Shown here: in pieces, positions 45,001 to 53,470 of the stretch
How the letters are laid out: each line of letters opens with the position of its first letter
Position numbering within the stretch: position 1 is the first letter of the stretch
From: Desulfobacteraceae bacterium
GTDB taxonomy: Bacteria > Desulfobacterota > Desulfobacteria > Desulfobacterales > Desulfobacteraceae
Direction of reading: 5' to 3'
Length of the DNA: 64,000 nucleotides
Assembly: GCA_004796375.1 (NCBI GenBank)
Contig: QZLA01000348.1
Coordinates: 35,217 to 99,216 of the forward strand
Position numbers and translations under genes: made by a program
Notes under the pieces: generated by a model
Told to the model about the DNA's origin: nothing
Database searches by the model: none
What the model saw: only the letters and a program-made list of their open reading frames with translations

Positions 45001-48000
45001 ATCCAACGGGATGACATGATGGAAATCTTCGAAGCCGATGCGGTTCATGTGGCTGCGGAGTATTTCGGCATCTCCAGCCAGGAGCTGCCTATGATCCGGA
45101 TCTCCCGGTCCTCCGTGGATTGGCAGAAAAAGTACTGGAGTGAATCAGTCCTGGGTACCCAGATTCCGGTCACCACCTTTATGAACAAGGCCGGGCTGAA
45201 TTATATCGAGCTGCTCAGCCTGCTGAACACCGAGTTTGTCAACCATGATCCGCCCAAAGCAGTGATTGTATCACCCGCAGATGTGGTGGATCCGGATTAT
45301 CAGAGACTCGAGCACATGTCCCGCCCGAAACTGGACAGGGCCAACCGATTCCTGCGGCTGTGGTATAAGACCGATCTTGAGATGTGGGAGCTTGACCTCT
45401 TGGTCATGCACCCGGCAGTGGGGAGCGGCAACCTTCATGCCAACTTCCTGATCAAGCTGCGGCAGTTTGATCGGATCAAAAGGGGGCTTGATCTTTCTGT
45501 GGAGCAGCTCTGCGCGTTTTATGGAGATATGAATACGGTCAGGCGCTACCGGACAGACGATTTTGCCACCCCTGAAAAGAACCTGTTCGAGGCAGTGTTC
45601 CTGAGCGGTACCATGGATGATGACGTCAGGGCGGAATTTGAAGCCATTGCCGCCTCAGATTTACAGGGACCGGACCTGGAGGAGTTCAAGGGCGTTGTCG
45701 TTTCGACCCTGGGGGTGGATTCGGATGCATTTGACCTGCTGGCACCCCGAACAAACGGGTACCTGACACGGGCATCCCTGTCCATGCTCTACCGGTATGC
45801 CACCCTTGCCCACTGCCTGGATCTTACTGTCAGGGATCTGCTGCTGCTCCAGGAACTGAGCGGTCTGACCGACCCCTTTTCATCCCTGGAAACCACCCGG
45901 TCCCTGCTGGACCTTTGGGGCCGGATCGGTCAATCCAGAACCAGTCTTCTTGAACTGGAATATATTCTCACGCAGGCCCATGAGTCACCCGTGGGGCTTC
46001 GCGCTGAGGCCTATGGGCAGAAAATTGCCATGATCCGGGAGGCCATGGCCGGGCTCCAGTCCAGGGTCCAGGAGAGCGAACAGGAGGGCGGCGACAGCCT
46101 TGAACTGCTTTTAAAGATGCTCAAACCTTTTGAGGATCAGACGGTTCTGGATACGATGTTCTTGATCCTGGCCGGAACATGGCCCGAAGACCAGGCAGCG
46201 GTGACGGCGTTTATTGAAACTCATCTGACCGGCCTGGTGTCTGATCTGGATGGCACCATTTCAGCCCTGGCGTACACGGCACCGATCAGCCCGGCAGAAC
46301 TCATTACCCGCCGTGCTTATCTGAAAAATGAGCTGCTCAACACCATTTCCAGGACCACGGTCAAGGAGCTTGTCGCCGTGTCTTTTGGGATTTTGCCGGG
46401 GCAGGCTGATGTGCTGCTGAACACCCTGGTGCTGGACGGACCGTCACGGCCGCTGATATCGGTCCTGCTGGCCGAGACGCTGTTTGAAAAAGATGCGGAT
46501 GATGAGTACGTATGCCCCATTTATGAGGACAGTCTGCCGGATCTGTATCGGGCCATGCGGCTGCTCCACAAAACATCGGTCCTTATCAGAACCCTTCGAA
46601 TGGATACTGACGAACTGTCCTGGATGCTTGGTAACCATACGCTGGTGGATACCATTGATTTTAATCAGCTGCCCATAGATCCAGGTCAGCCAAGTATTGA
46701 TATGGACTGCTGGGACAGGCTGTACCGGCTGCTGTCGGTCAAGCGCTCTTTTGCCGCTCCCGAGGAGGTGACCTTTTTTGAGATTATCGAGGATGCGGCC
46801 GCTTCCGGGTCCATGGCTGAGGCAGTTCATGAAAAGCTTTGCCGGTTTGCCGGCTGGGACATGGAAGAGCACCAGGAGCTTGATCTTAACAGTATTGATT
46901 TGACCGGGCCTGTGACCTGGGAATGGCTCAAATCCTGCTATCGCTTAAGATACATTTCAGGTTCAGGGTTTGAGGTGCTGTACAGCCTGGCCCGGCGCCA
47001 CCTGGAAAACCGGGAATATGACAATGCCTGCACGGCCAGGGAGATGGTCAAGTCCAAATACCGGGATAAAAAATGGCTTAAGGTGATCGAACCGATCATG
47101 GATACACTCAGGGAGAAAAAACGGGATGCCCTGACCGCCTACATGAAGGAATATTCCCAGCGAAACCGTCCCTCCACCGTATGGATTGGCGGTGTTGAAC
47201 GAGCCAACCCGGAATACTGGGTGGATTTAAATGACCTGTTCGGGTGGTTCTGTATTGATGTGGAGATGGGAGCAGACCAGATGACTTCAAGGGTCAAGCA
47301 GGCCATCAGTGCCTGCCAGCTGTTTGTTAACCGGTGCTTCCTCAACCTGGAGCCCCGGATCCAGGTGTCATTGCCGGATGCAGATATTGAAAACAGCTGG
47401 GATCAATGGAAATGGATGAAAAACTACCGGATCTGGGAGGCGAACCGCAAGGTGTTCTTGTATCCTGAAAACTGGATCGAGCCCGAACTCCGCCATGATA
47501 AATCCGCATTTTTTGATGAGTTTGAAACCGATCTGCTGTCCAGGGAGTTGACCAATGAAAACGCGGAAGAGGCATTGCAGCGTTATATTGAAAAGCTGGT
47601 TCAGGTGGCGGACCTCAAGGTGGCGAGCATCTTTCATGAAAAGGAAACCGCAACCGATATCCTTCACGTGATCGCCCATACCCATGACGATCCACCCGTA
47701 TACTATTACCGGTCCTTCAACCTGATTTACCATAAATGGACGGCTTGGGAAAAGATCGACACCGAGATCGATTCGGAACACGCCGTTCCCTTTATATACA
47801 ATCGAAAGCTTTATCTTTTCTGGATTCTTTTTGTTGAAAAACCGATCAAGATCTACAAACTGCCGCCGTTCAATACCTCTGAAGAGGGCCAGGAATCGCC
47901 GGATCCTCCCATGATGCTGGAGGTCCACCTGGCCTGGAGTGCCAGGACCAAGGACGGCTGGCAGGCAGCGACTGTATCTAAAAAGAAGCTGATTCATCCC

Positions 48001-51000
48001 TGGCAGCGGCCGGCCTTTTCCTACAATATCAAACCCCGGTTCAGGGAAAATGACAGCACCCTGGCCATCGAACTCTATATCACCACGTCAAAGGAGTTTA
48101 ATGACCAGTCATTTTATAACCAGTTTGACAATACAAAGATACCCTTCAGCACGGTCAGGTTCAATGAAACCTACAAACCCTGGCACTCCTCAAGCTTTAT
48201 TTTCGACGGCAAGGTCAGGGAGATCTTTATGTACGGGATTCCGGGATATTATTTCGGCCCTGAATCCGCAATCAGCCAGTTCACCAATTCCTATGACTAT
48301 GTAAAGGATAATTTCGGGCCGGATGCATCGCACATCAAGCGCCTGGAGATCAATGCCCATCCACTGGCCCTGCCCTCGGGCATGCATTACCACTACACAA
48401 GGCTCAGGAATAATGTGGAAGATGATGCCAACGCCTCAAGTTTTAATGTGTTTGATTCTGAAATGGATACCATGACCCTGATGCAGGGGGCACGGTCACC
48501 GTTTGAAGCCGTGTTGTGTCAGCAGGGCCTCAAGCCGGTCGACGGCAGGATCCGGCCCCTGTTTTACCAGGATGAATCAAAGGCGTTTTTCATCAAGCAG
48601 GACCTGACCTTCCTACAGTGGGCGTTTTCCTGGTTTTACTGGGGCGAGGGCAGCATGTATTCCGTCTACCCCTTTTATCATCCCTGGGCCGGTATTTTCG
48701 GCCAGGAGATCAGGCGAGGCGGTATCAAGGGATTGTTCACCCGTAAGCTCCAAACCCATCCCTGGCTGTTTACACAACGGTCCTCCTTGAATTTTAAAAC
48801 CCGGTATCAACCGGCATCCAGTATAAAGCTTGATGCCGTGGACAAAGAAACCGTGGATTTCTCAACAAGCGGGCCCTATTCGATCTACAACTGGGAGTTG
48901 TTTTTTCATATTCCCATGCTGGTGGCCGGCCGGCTGAGACAGAACCAGCGGTTTGAAGAGGCCATGATCTGGTATCAGTACATTTTTGATCCCACCAGTA
49001 CCAAAGGGTCTGGAACCCCCCAGCGGTTCTGGATCACAAAGCCCTTTTACAGGGCCAATGCCGAGGATTACAGGACTTCCCGTATTCAATACATCATCGA
49101 GAACATCAGCGCGTTCAAGGCACGGCTGGTTGAATGGCGGAACCATCCCTTCAGGCCCCATGTGATTGCCCGGCACCGTACGGTGGCCTACCAGAAAGCC
49201 ATCGTTATCCGGTACATTGAGAACCTGATCGCATGGGGTGATCACCTGTTCCGTCGGGATACCATGGAGTCCATCAACGAGGCGCAGCTGCTGTATGTCC
49301 TGGCATCAGACCTGCTGGGCAAACGCCCGGAACTGATCCCCGCACTCAACATCGAGCCGTTGACCTATGAAGAACTGATATCTGACAATGAGCAGGATGA
49401 TTTCGGGAATGCCAGGGTCGAGGTCGGGCTGGAGAACCTGGCCGGTCTGCCGGTTGAATTTGAAACCGCACCGGAATCAACAGGAGAAACCATCCCCTAC
49501 CTGGAGTCCATGTACTTTGGCCTGCCCCACAATGAAAAACTGCTGGGGCTTTGGGATATCGTCGAAGACCGCTTGTTCAAGATCCGGCACAGCATGAATA
49601 TCAAGGGGATTAAACGGGAGCTGGCATTGTTTGCACCGCCCATTGACCCGGGGCTGCTGGTCAAGGCGGCCGCTGCCGGAATTGATCCTGCGGCCATACT
49701 GGACCATATCAGCGCACCGTCGCCAGTCTACCGGTTCACGGTGCTCGCTGAAAAAGCCCTGGAATTCTGCAAAGAGATCGATTCTTTGGGAGAAAAGCTG
49801 CTTGACGCCTTGGAGAAAAAGGATATGGAACAGCTGGGGGTGATACGTTCATCCAACGAACTGCAGGTTCTGGAGAGCATGAAAAATGCCCGGCGGGCCC
49901 GGATCGATGAAGCGGATCATGAGATCAAGGCCTATGAGATCCTCATGGAGATCAATCAGGCACGCCTGGATCACATGGCCACCCTGGATGAAAAAATAGA
50001 GGAGGAGAAAAAAGCGGAGAACTGGGGCACCCACGTATCGGCATGCAATATCGGTGAAAAGGTGTGTAACGGCCTGGCCAAGGTGGCGGTGTGGATTGCC
50101 AGTCTACGGGTCGGGCCCAATGGCCCCGGCGGGACACCCGAGGCGACCACCGAAACCGGTGGCAACCAGGTGGAAAAGGTGTTTGATTACGGGGCCAAGG
50201 GATTTGAAATCGCTGCAAAAGGATTTAAATATTTTCAGGAAAAGCTTGAGAAAGAGGCCAAATCCAAACGGGCCAAAGCGGAGAAAGAACTGAAACGACG
50301 GGTTGAACAGCTGAGCAAGGACCATGGGGATACCCTGCGGACCATTTCCACCATTAAAAAGTACATGGCGGAGCAGGCATTGGAAACCCTTGAGCAGGAG
50401 ATTGACGCTGCTCGCGGGGAGAAGGCGTTTCTTGAAACCAAATACACCCATGAGAAGCTGTATCAGTGGATGGTGACCCAGATTTCGGGAATCTATTTCC
50501 AGGCCTATCAATTGGCCTATGATATGGCCAAACGGGCGGAGCTCAGTTTTCAGCGCGAACTCGGGAATCCCAATGCGTCCTTTATCGAGTTCGGCTACTG
50601 GGACAGTCTTAAAAAGGGGTTGTTGTCCGCCTCAAGGCTGTCATACGACATCCGGCGCATGCAGGCCTCATTTTATGAACAGCATCTGCGGGAACTGGAG
50701 ATGACCAAACATGTCTCCTTGAACGACCTGGCCCCGGAAAAACTGATGGAACTCAAATTGACCGGACGCTGTTTTCTGACCGTTGGGGAGTGGATGTTCA
50801 ATTTGGACTATCCCGGTCACTACAGGCGCCGTATAAAGAGCGTTGCCGTGACCGTTGAGTGCGATGCCGATCCGTTCACCAATATCAACTGCAGCCTGCG
50901 GCTGCTGGGCTCCTGTATCCGTAATACGGCCGTGGTGGGAAGCATGGGGTATGAGCAATTGGAGGATGATTCGCGGTTTACCGTTTTCAACGGCAAGGGA

Positions 51001-51672
51001 GAAGCCATTGCCACCAGTCACGGTATGCACGATGCGGGCATGTTTGAGCTGCGTTTTGATGATGACCGGTTCCTGCCGTTTGAGGGGGAGGGGGCCATCA
51101 GCGAATGGGACATCCAGATGCCCCAGGCCAATAACCAGTTCGATCTGAACCGCGTGACCGATTTTATCCTGCATATCAGCTATACGGCCCAGGAAGGCGG
51201 TGAGACGCTTTCGACACCTGCCATGGAGGCACTGACAGCCCGGTTATCCGGTGAAAAAGCACTGCTTTTCGGACTGCAGACCACCTTTCCCCTGGAATGG
51301 GAGCAGTTTCTTGACCCGGACACCGAGGGTGGTGAACAGGTGATGGCATTCAGTCTGGAAAAGGATCTCTATCCCTTCCTTGACCGGAACCGGGATGTCC
51401 GTATCACCGCAATCAGTGTGGCGATCCAGGGCAGGCACAGTGGCAGCTATCACATCGCCCTGTCCCTCCCCGGGCATCAGGTCAGCACCGAGGTGCCGCC
51501 GGATGGTGTGTATGAGGGGGTGCATTTCAAGGAGGATGTGTTCAGCGGAAGTGCCGCTGCAACGGGTGACTTTGAACTGAAAATCCGACGGGACAGTGCG
51601 TTACCCACTGATTTTTCATCCCTGCCCCGTGAAGATCTGTATGAGGTGTATTTTATGGTTGACTACCAGTAA
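42085..51672 (+). CDS. Giant TcA-like (insecticidal Tc toxin subunit A) protein with peptidoglycan-binding-type repeats
   Basis: A 3195-residue protein, larger than typical TcA (~2500). Order: three PG_binding_1-like repeats (~15-80, 88-150, 185-250, each with A[VI]..[FV/L]Q/K..G[LI] and a following G-x-[VL]-D-like end); a transthyretin-like module (~258-310, VRGRVRDDAWQG); a helical shell with the VRP1-type motif LGPSAYLADLFRFLE (~849); a neuraminidase-like region (~1790-1920; IEPELRHDKSAFFDEFE, PPVYYYRSF, NRKLYLFWILF). Then come AMIWYQYIFDPT (~2293), long channel helices (~2540-2860) around a hydrophobic tip (GLAKVAVWIASL, ~2660-2675), and the TcB-binding-like end (CFLTVGEWMFNLDYPGHYRR, from ~2895). 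No signal peptide. Ribosome-binding site AGGAGG is strong. No TcB or TcC gene lies in the window. Confidence 0.9.
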   Translation: MRLLNVDFNPAKPRHIARLHQALSIIDDRILKDTDEPKEKRFGPATSRAVKRVKRSLNLPATDKLDQRSIKRINQAVIDRALKSKSRVKKLQKDLRRAIRIAKIDIDFSAEIQRSVMGPETRRAIRMLQNKYGLRKNGRVDPDLIEKIVSINTSRPKPMRFVRQKTTAQLGKVRHPLRLNKVSGRVKDLQGALAWLGYEIDQKEYKDRRYGKTTQRAVIAFQKTHGIQVTGNVGWKTKTSINELIQSNSRMVPCEEKYRVRGRVRDDAWQGVSLAKIQVYERRFKQDLFLVSRKTLANGFYDVQYSPPLDPVTGRPKSRFQLHLRWVDDKDRPIMEKSFHVFSKVMWANFTLGGTAYKGPSFFETLEKSIKQKIGDTVIHDLEESDRSRDISWLRRETGLASEDIMKLILAHGCSHRAEDPVLSPEVFYAFIHQNMPVSLPGNLYPDRPEEWDYWIGRTIPDILDGIAFTDPRVSKDILNSAIKQNYIPRACRPMLADIVKALENMTLSHVLERPILPGECSVTTLLTHARVNRAKHRNIAGHLNVHKQFNPGFFESLQKDATITPRDISNIRRIATLGHIAGNHVPTLSCLGNLLNPRRRSGARPGIRSRIRVRSVMDFAALSLSQWQQVITDNGSQIPDWVDGDTPALKEDNFARFLESKAGELYPTIWVTAGVHRSRGHALGDVTRILEAARQVPEYRIESQPVRELAEKCTTILNENDMAALSVIQRTFRIAGTPDTAVALLEQGYYSSAQICSSGRYKVVSALMKQGLSRADAFKVYDRAECQYATAMSLLLKYRQQLQVHPDCILKFKCSPAETEALKKQIPDIETLFGPLESREVKHCESVLGPSAYLADLFRFLEAKDSINDDIAARAVLFERRPDLGKIRLNCPNTLTPMPYIDLVCEILESHVSGEGGDIEHQSTWTAEELRAEPEYIDPQAYHTLKLAHFPVYSSFNLWQEETRAFLKHLGIQRDDMMEIFEADAVHVAAEYFGISSQELPMIRISRSSVDWQKKYWSESVLGTQIPVTTFMNKAGLNYIELLSLLNTEFVNHDPPKAVIVSPADVVDPDYQRLEHMSRPKLDRANRFLRLWYKTDLEMWELDLLVMHPAVGSGNLHANFLIKLRQFDRIKRGLDLSVEQLCAFYGDMNTVRRYRTDDFATPEKNLFEAVFLSGTMDDDVRAEFEAIAASDLQGPDLEEFKGVVVSTLGVDSDAFDLLAPRTNGYLTRASLSMLYRYATLAHCLDLTVRDLLLLQELSGLTDPFSSLETTRSLLDLWGRIGQSRTSLLELEYILTQAHESPVGLRAEAYGQKIAMIREAMAGLQSRVQESEQEGGDSLELLLKMLKPFEDQTVLDTMFLILAGTWPEDQAAVTAFIETHLTGLVSDLDGTISALAYTAPISPAELITRRAYLKNELLNTISRTTVKELVAVSFGILPGQADVLLNTLVLDGPSRPLISVLLAETLFEKDADDEYVCPIYEDSLPDLYRAMRLLHKTSVLIRTLRMDTDELSWMLGNHTLVDTIDFNQLPIDPGQPSIDMDCWDRLYRLLSVKRSFAAPEEVTFFEIIEDAAASGSMAEAVHEKLCRFAGWDMEEHQELDLNSIDLTGPVTWEWLKSCYRLRYISGSGFEVLYSLARRHLENREYDNACTAREMVKSKYRDKKWLKVIEPIMDTLREKKRDALTAYMKEYSQRNRPSTVWIGGVERANPEYWVDLNDLFGWFCIDVEMGADQMTSRVKQAISACQLFVNRCFLNLEPRIQVSLPDADIENSWDQWKWMKNYRIWEANRKVFLYPENWIEPELRHDKSAFFDEFETDLLSRELTNENAEEALQRYIEKLVQVADLKVASIFHEKETATDILHVIAHTHDDPPVYYYRSFNLIYHKWTAWEKIDTEIDSEHAVPFIYNRKLYLFWILFVEKPIKIYKLPPFNTSEEGQESPDPPMMLEVHLAWSARTKDGWQAATVSKKKLIHPWQRPAFSYNIKPRFRENDSTLAIELYITTSKEFNDQSFYNQFDNTKIPFSTVRFNETYKPWHSSSFIFDGKVREIFMYGIPGYYFGPESAISQFTNSYDYVKDNFGPDASHIKRLEINAHPLALPSGMHYHYTRLRNNVEDDANASSFNVFDSEMDTMTLMQGARSPFEAVLCQQGLKPVDGRIRPLFYQDESKAFFIKQDLTFLQWAFSWFYWGEGSMYSVYPFYHPWAGIFGQEIRRGGIKGLFTRKLQTHPWLFTQRSSLNFKTRYQPASSIKLDAVDKETVDFSTSGPYSIYNWELFFHIPMLVAGRLRQNQRFEEAMIWYQYIFDPTSTKGSGTPQRFWITKPFYRANAEDYRTSRIQYIIENISAFKARLVEWRNHPFRPHVIARHRTVAYQKAIVIRYIENLIAWGDHLFRRDTMESINEAQLLYVLASDLLGKRPELIPALNIEPLTYEELISDNEQDDFGNARVEVGLENLAGLPVEFETAPESTGETIPYLESMYFGLPHNEKLLGLWDIVEDRLFKIRHSMNIKGIKRELALFAPPIDPGLLVKAAAAGIDPAAILDHISAPSPVYRFTVLAEKALEFCKEIDSLGEKLLDALEKKDMEQLGVIRSSNELQVLESMKNARRARIDEADHEIKAYEILMEINQARLDHMATLDEKIEEEKKAENWGTHVSACNIGEKVCNGLAKVAVWIASLRVGPNGPGGTPEATTETGGNQVEKVFDYGAKGFEIAAKGFKYFQEKLEKEAKSKRAKAEKELKRRVEQLSKDHGDTLRTISTIKKYMAEQALETLEQEIDAARGEKAFLETKYTHEKLYQWMVTQISGIYFQAYQLAYDMAKRAELSFQRELGNPNASFIEFGYWDSLKKGLLSASRLSYDIRRMQASFYEQHLRELEMTKHVSLNDLAPEKLMELKLTGRCFLTVGEWMFNLDYPGHYRRRIKSVAVTVECDADPFTNINCSLRLLGSCIRNTAVVGSMGYEQLEDDSRFTVFNGKGEAIATSHGMHDAGMFELRFDDDRFLPFEGEGAISEWDIQMPQANNQFDLNRVTDFILHISYTAQEGGETLSTPAMEALTARLSGEKALLFGLQTTFPLEWEQFLDPDTEGGEQVMAFSLEKDLYPFLDRNRDVRITAISVAIQGRHSGSYHIALSLPGHQVSTEVPPDGVYEGVHFKEDVFSGSAAATGDFELKIRRDSALPTDFSSLPREDLYEVYFMVDYQ

Positions 51673-51878
51673 ATATTACATTAATGTGTAATGAACGGGA
51701 TAACTTAGGGGTGCGGTATTAGACTGAATCAGTGCAAACGTATCAGGCTGTTCCCACGAAAGATTCTCGATTTCAAGGCAAGAGTTTTCATTCTGCATGG
51801 TTTGAAGGCTCTTTCTTTTTTTAGAACCCCTGATGCATGATTGAGGTGATCTGAAACGCCTCCTGTGCAAGGTGTTCT

Positions 51879-52961
51879 TTATCCCCGTTTCCTCAGATCG
51901 TGAAACGCTTTGGCAAGGGCACAGTCATTGGCCAGCAGTTCATCCACCCGGTCAAGGATTTTGCTGTTATCTTCGGCACGGTACCCATCAAGCCGGCTGT
52001 TGAACTCGGGCAGGCGGTCGAGGAACCCCTGGATCACATCCACAGAAGGGCTATACACATTTAAACCATATCCCATGTGTTCCAGAAAATGGGCATTGAT
52101 CTCCTGCTCAAACTGGCCTTTGATAGGCATGGCCAGATAGGGCTTTTTCAGGAAAAGTGCTTCCGTGATCAGGGTAAATCCGGCCGTGGCCATGACCGCC
52201 TTGCTGCCGGCAAGATCCAGGAGAAACCCTGCTTTACTGAATGGCTTGTACTGGCAGTTGTCAACGGTCTCCTCCCGGTCGTACCCGTAAATAACAAATC
52301 GTTCGTTTTTGAAATGAGGCAGGATGTCAATGAATCGTTGAAACTCTCCGGTCAGGTAGACCAGCACATGGTCACCTTTAAGGGGGGTAAGCCCAAGAAC
52401 CTCACGCCTGAGGATGGGCGGGTACAGGAAGGTCCGGCTGTTTTTCAGCTCACCGTAGAAGAATGTGGTGACCAGGCTGACATCCGGGCGGGGAATCATG
52501 GCCCGGATGATGTTACGGGTCAGGGTATTGTCATGGCTGAGCTGCTCCGGGCAGGGGTAAACCATATACCTGAGCCGGTGCTGATTATCAATAGTGATCA
52601 GCGGCAGGTCGTAATAGGTGGCAAGGTAAGCGGTCATGGGTTCAAAATCAGTGAATACACACTCCGGCTGCATGGTTTTGAACACCTCTTCACGCAATGC
52701 TTTGAGCCGGGCATGACCCTGGGGCAGTTTTTTGAGGTTTTCGGTCAGGGTCCTGAGCCGGGAGACCTGGTTTTCTGATTGGGCGATGTGAAGGCCCTCG
52801 GTTTCAAACAGATCAAAATCGTCTTTCAGGTTTCGCAGGCCCCGGTCATAGCTGATGATCCTGACCTGGTGACCCCGTTCGACCAGGTGGGTCGCGATCA
52901 CTCTGGCCCGGGAGGAATGGCCGGAACCTTCTCCGGATACCCCGTATACGATTTTGGCCAT
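51879..52961 (-). CDS. Glycosyltransferase of the MJ1255/UGT-like GT-B group
   Basis: A 360-residue predicted glycosyltransferase with GT-B fold. The N-terminal Gly-rich loop VSGEGSGHSSRARVIATHL is typical of MurG/UGT/MJ1255-like enzymes. The C-terminal nucleotide-sugar region has ATAGFTLITEALFLKKPYL and MPIKGQFEQEINAHFLEHMG, equivalent to the conserved GG/E-Q motif. AGGAGG precedes the ATG. It is a single gene on the minus strand. The 51673-51878 gap upstream of its 3' end contains no gene I can support. Acceptor unknown; lipid or polysaccharide glycosylation is plausible. Confidence 0.87.
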   Translation of the reverse strand: MAKIVYGVSGEGSGHSSRARVIATHLVERGHQVRIISYDRGLRNLKDDFDLFETEGLHIAQSENQVSRLRTLTENLKKLPQGHARLKALREEVFKTMQPECVFTDFEPMTAYLATYYDLPLITIDNQHRLRYMVYPCPEQLSHDNTLTRNIIRAMIPRPDVSLVTTFFYGELKNSRTFLYPPILRREVLGLTPLKGDHVLVYLTGEFQRFIDILPHFKNERFVIYGYDREETVDNCQYKPFSKAGFLLDLAGSKAVMATAGFTLITEALFLKKPYLAMPIKGQFEQEINAHFLEHMGYGLNVYSPSVDVIQGFLDRLPEFNSRLDGYRAEDNSKILDRVDELLANDCALAKAFHDLRKRG

Positions 52962-53134
52962 GGATACCTCCTTGGTAGAATAGACCCACTATATAAGTTG
53001 ATAGCGATACTTGGGCCGATTGTCAATTTTTTATTCGGGTTCTTGACAATCCCGGTATTCCTGTCCTAATGTCAAACTGAACTTGGGGTAACAATCGACA
53101 ACAGCAATTCAAATGAAAGGTGTCGCAGACATCA

Positions 53135-53174
53135 CTAGAAACATTCTTTCCATCCCTGGAAAAAAAGTTTCTAG
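53135..53174. promoter_or_regulatory. Nested 40-bp palindrome, possible enhancer-binding site
   Basis: Outer arms CTAGAAAC (53135-53142) and GTTTCTAG (53167-53174) are perfect inverted repeats. Inside them TTTCCA (53147-53152) and TGGAAA (53157-53162) form a second perfect dyad about nearly the same centre. It lies ~110 bases upstream of the sigma-54-like promoter, a normal distance for an activator of sigma-54 RNA polymerase. Confidence 0.5.
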
Positions 53175-53284
53175 CAGCACAGGTCCTACTTTGAGATTTA
53201 TGTGCTGATGTGATTCCACGATTCGATTGAACCCCAGTAAAATGAATACAATTCAGTGTTTTCCTGCAGGGCCGCGGCATTTGA

Positions 53285-53299
53285 GGCACAAGGCTTGCA
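53285..53299 (+). promoter_or_regulatory. Sigma-54-type promoter candidate for the liv-type operon
   Basis: GGCAC (53285-53289), five bases, then TTGCA (53295-53299), giving the invariant GG and GC 12 bases apart as in the TGGCAC-N5-TTGC consensus. It lies ~170 bases before the first gene of the operon. A dependence on nitrogen or carbon signals would be typical, but is inferred. Confidence 0.5.
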
Positions 53300-53470
53300 G
53301 ACCGTACACAAAAGCGCTTGCGGATACTGAAACTGAACCGGTACGTTGCTTCGTTCTGAACGACATTCTCTCTTCCGGATTTTGAATCAGTCGGCCTGAT
53401 CCCCTATAGGTCTTAAAGGGATCTTGAAATACATGTTTACCGATAATGATTTAACAAAAGGAGAACAGGT

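Larger units (their letters stand above)
52962..53470. other. Long regulatory gap before the liv-type operon
   Basis: This 509-base gap carries the start region of the glycosyltransferase gene on one side and the control region of the liv-type operon on the other. Two elements are described separately: a 40-bp nested palindrome at 53135 and a sigma-54-like promoter at 53285. The predicted leader from that promoter is ~160 bases long. No open frame of credible content is seen. Confidence 0.55.

Noticed and set aside
51676..51870. 64-codon minus frame between the TcA-like and glycosyltransferase genes
   Set aside because: No ribosome-binding site or recognisable content; the gap is A/T-rich and looks non-coding.
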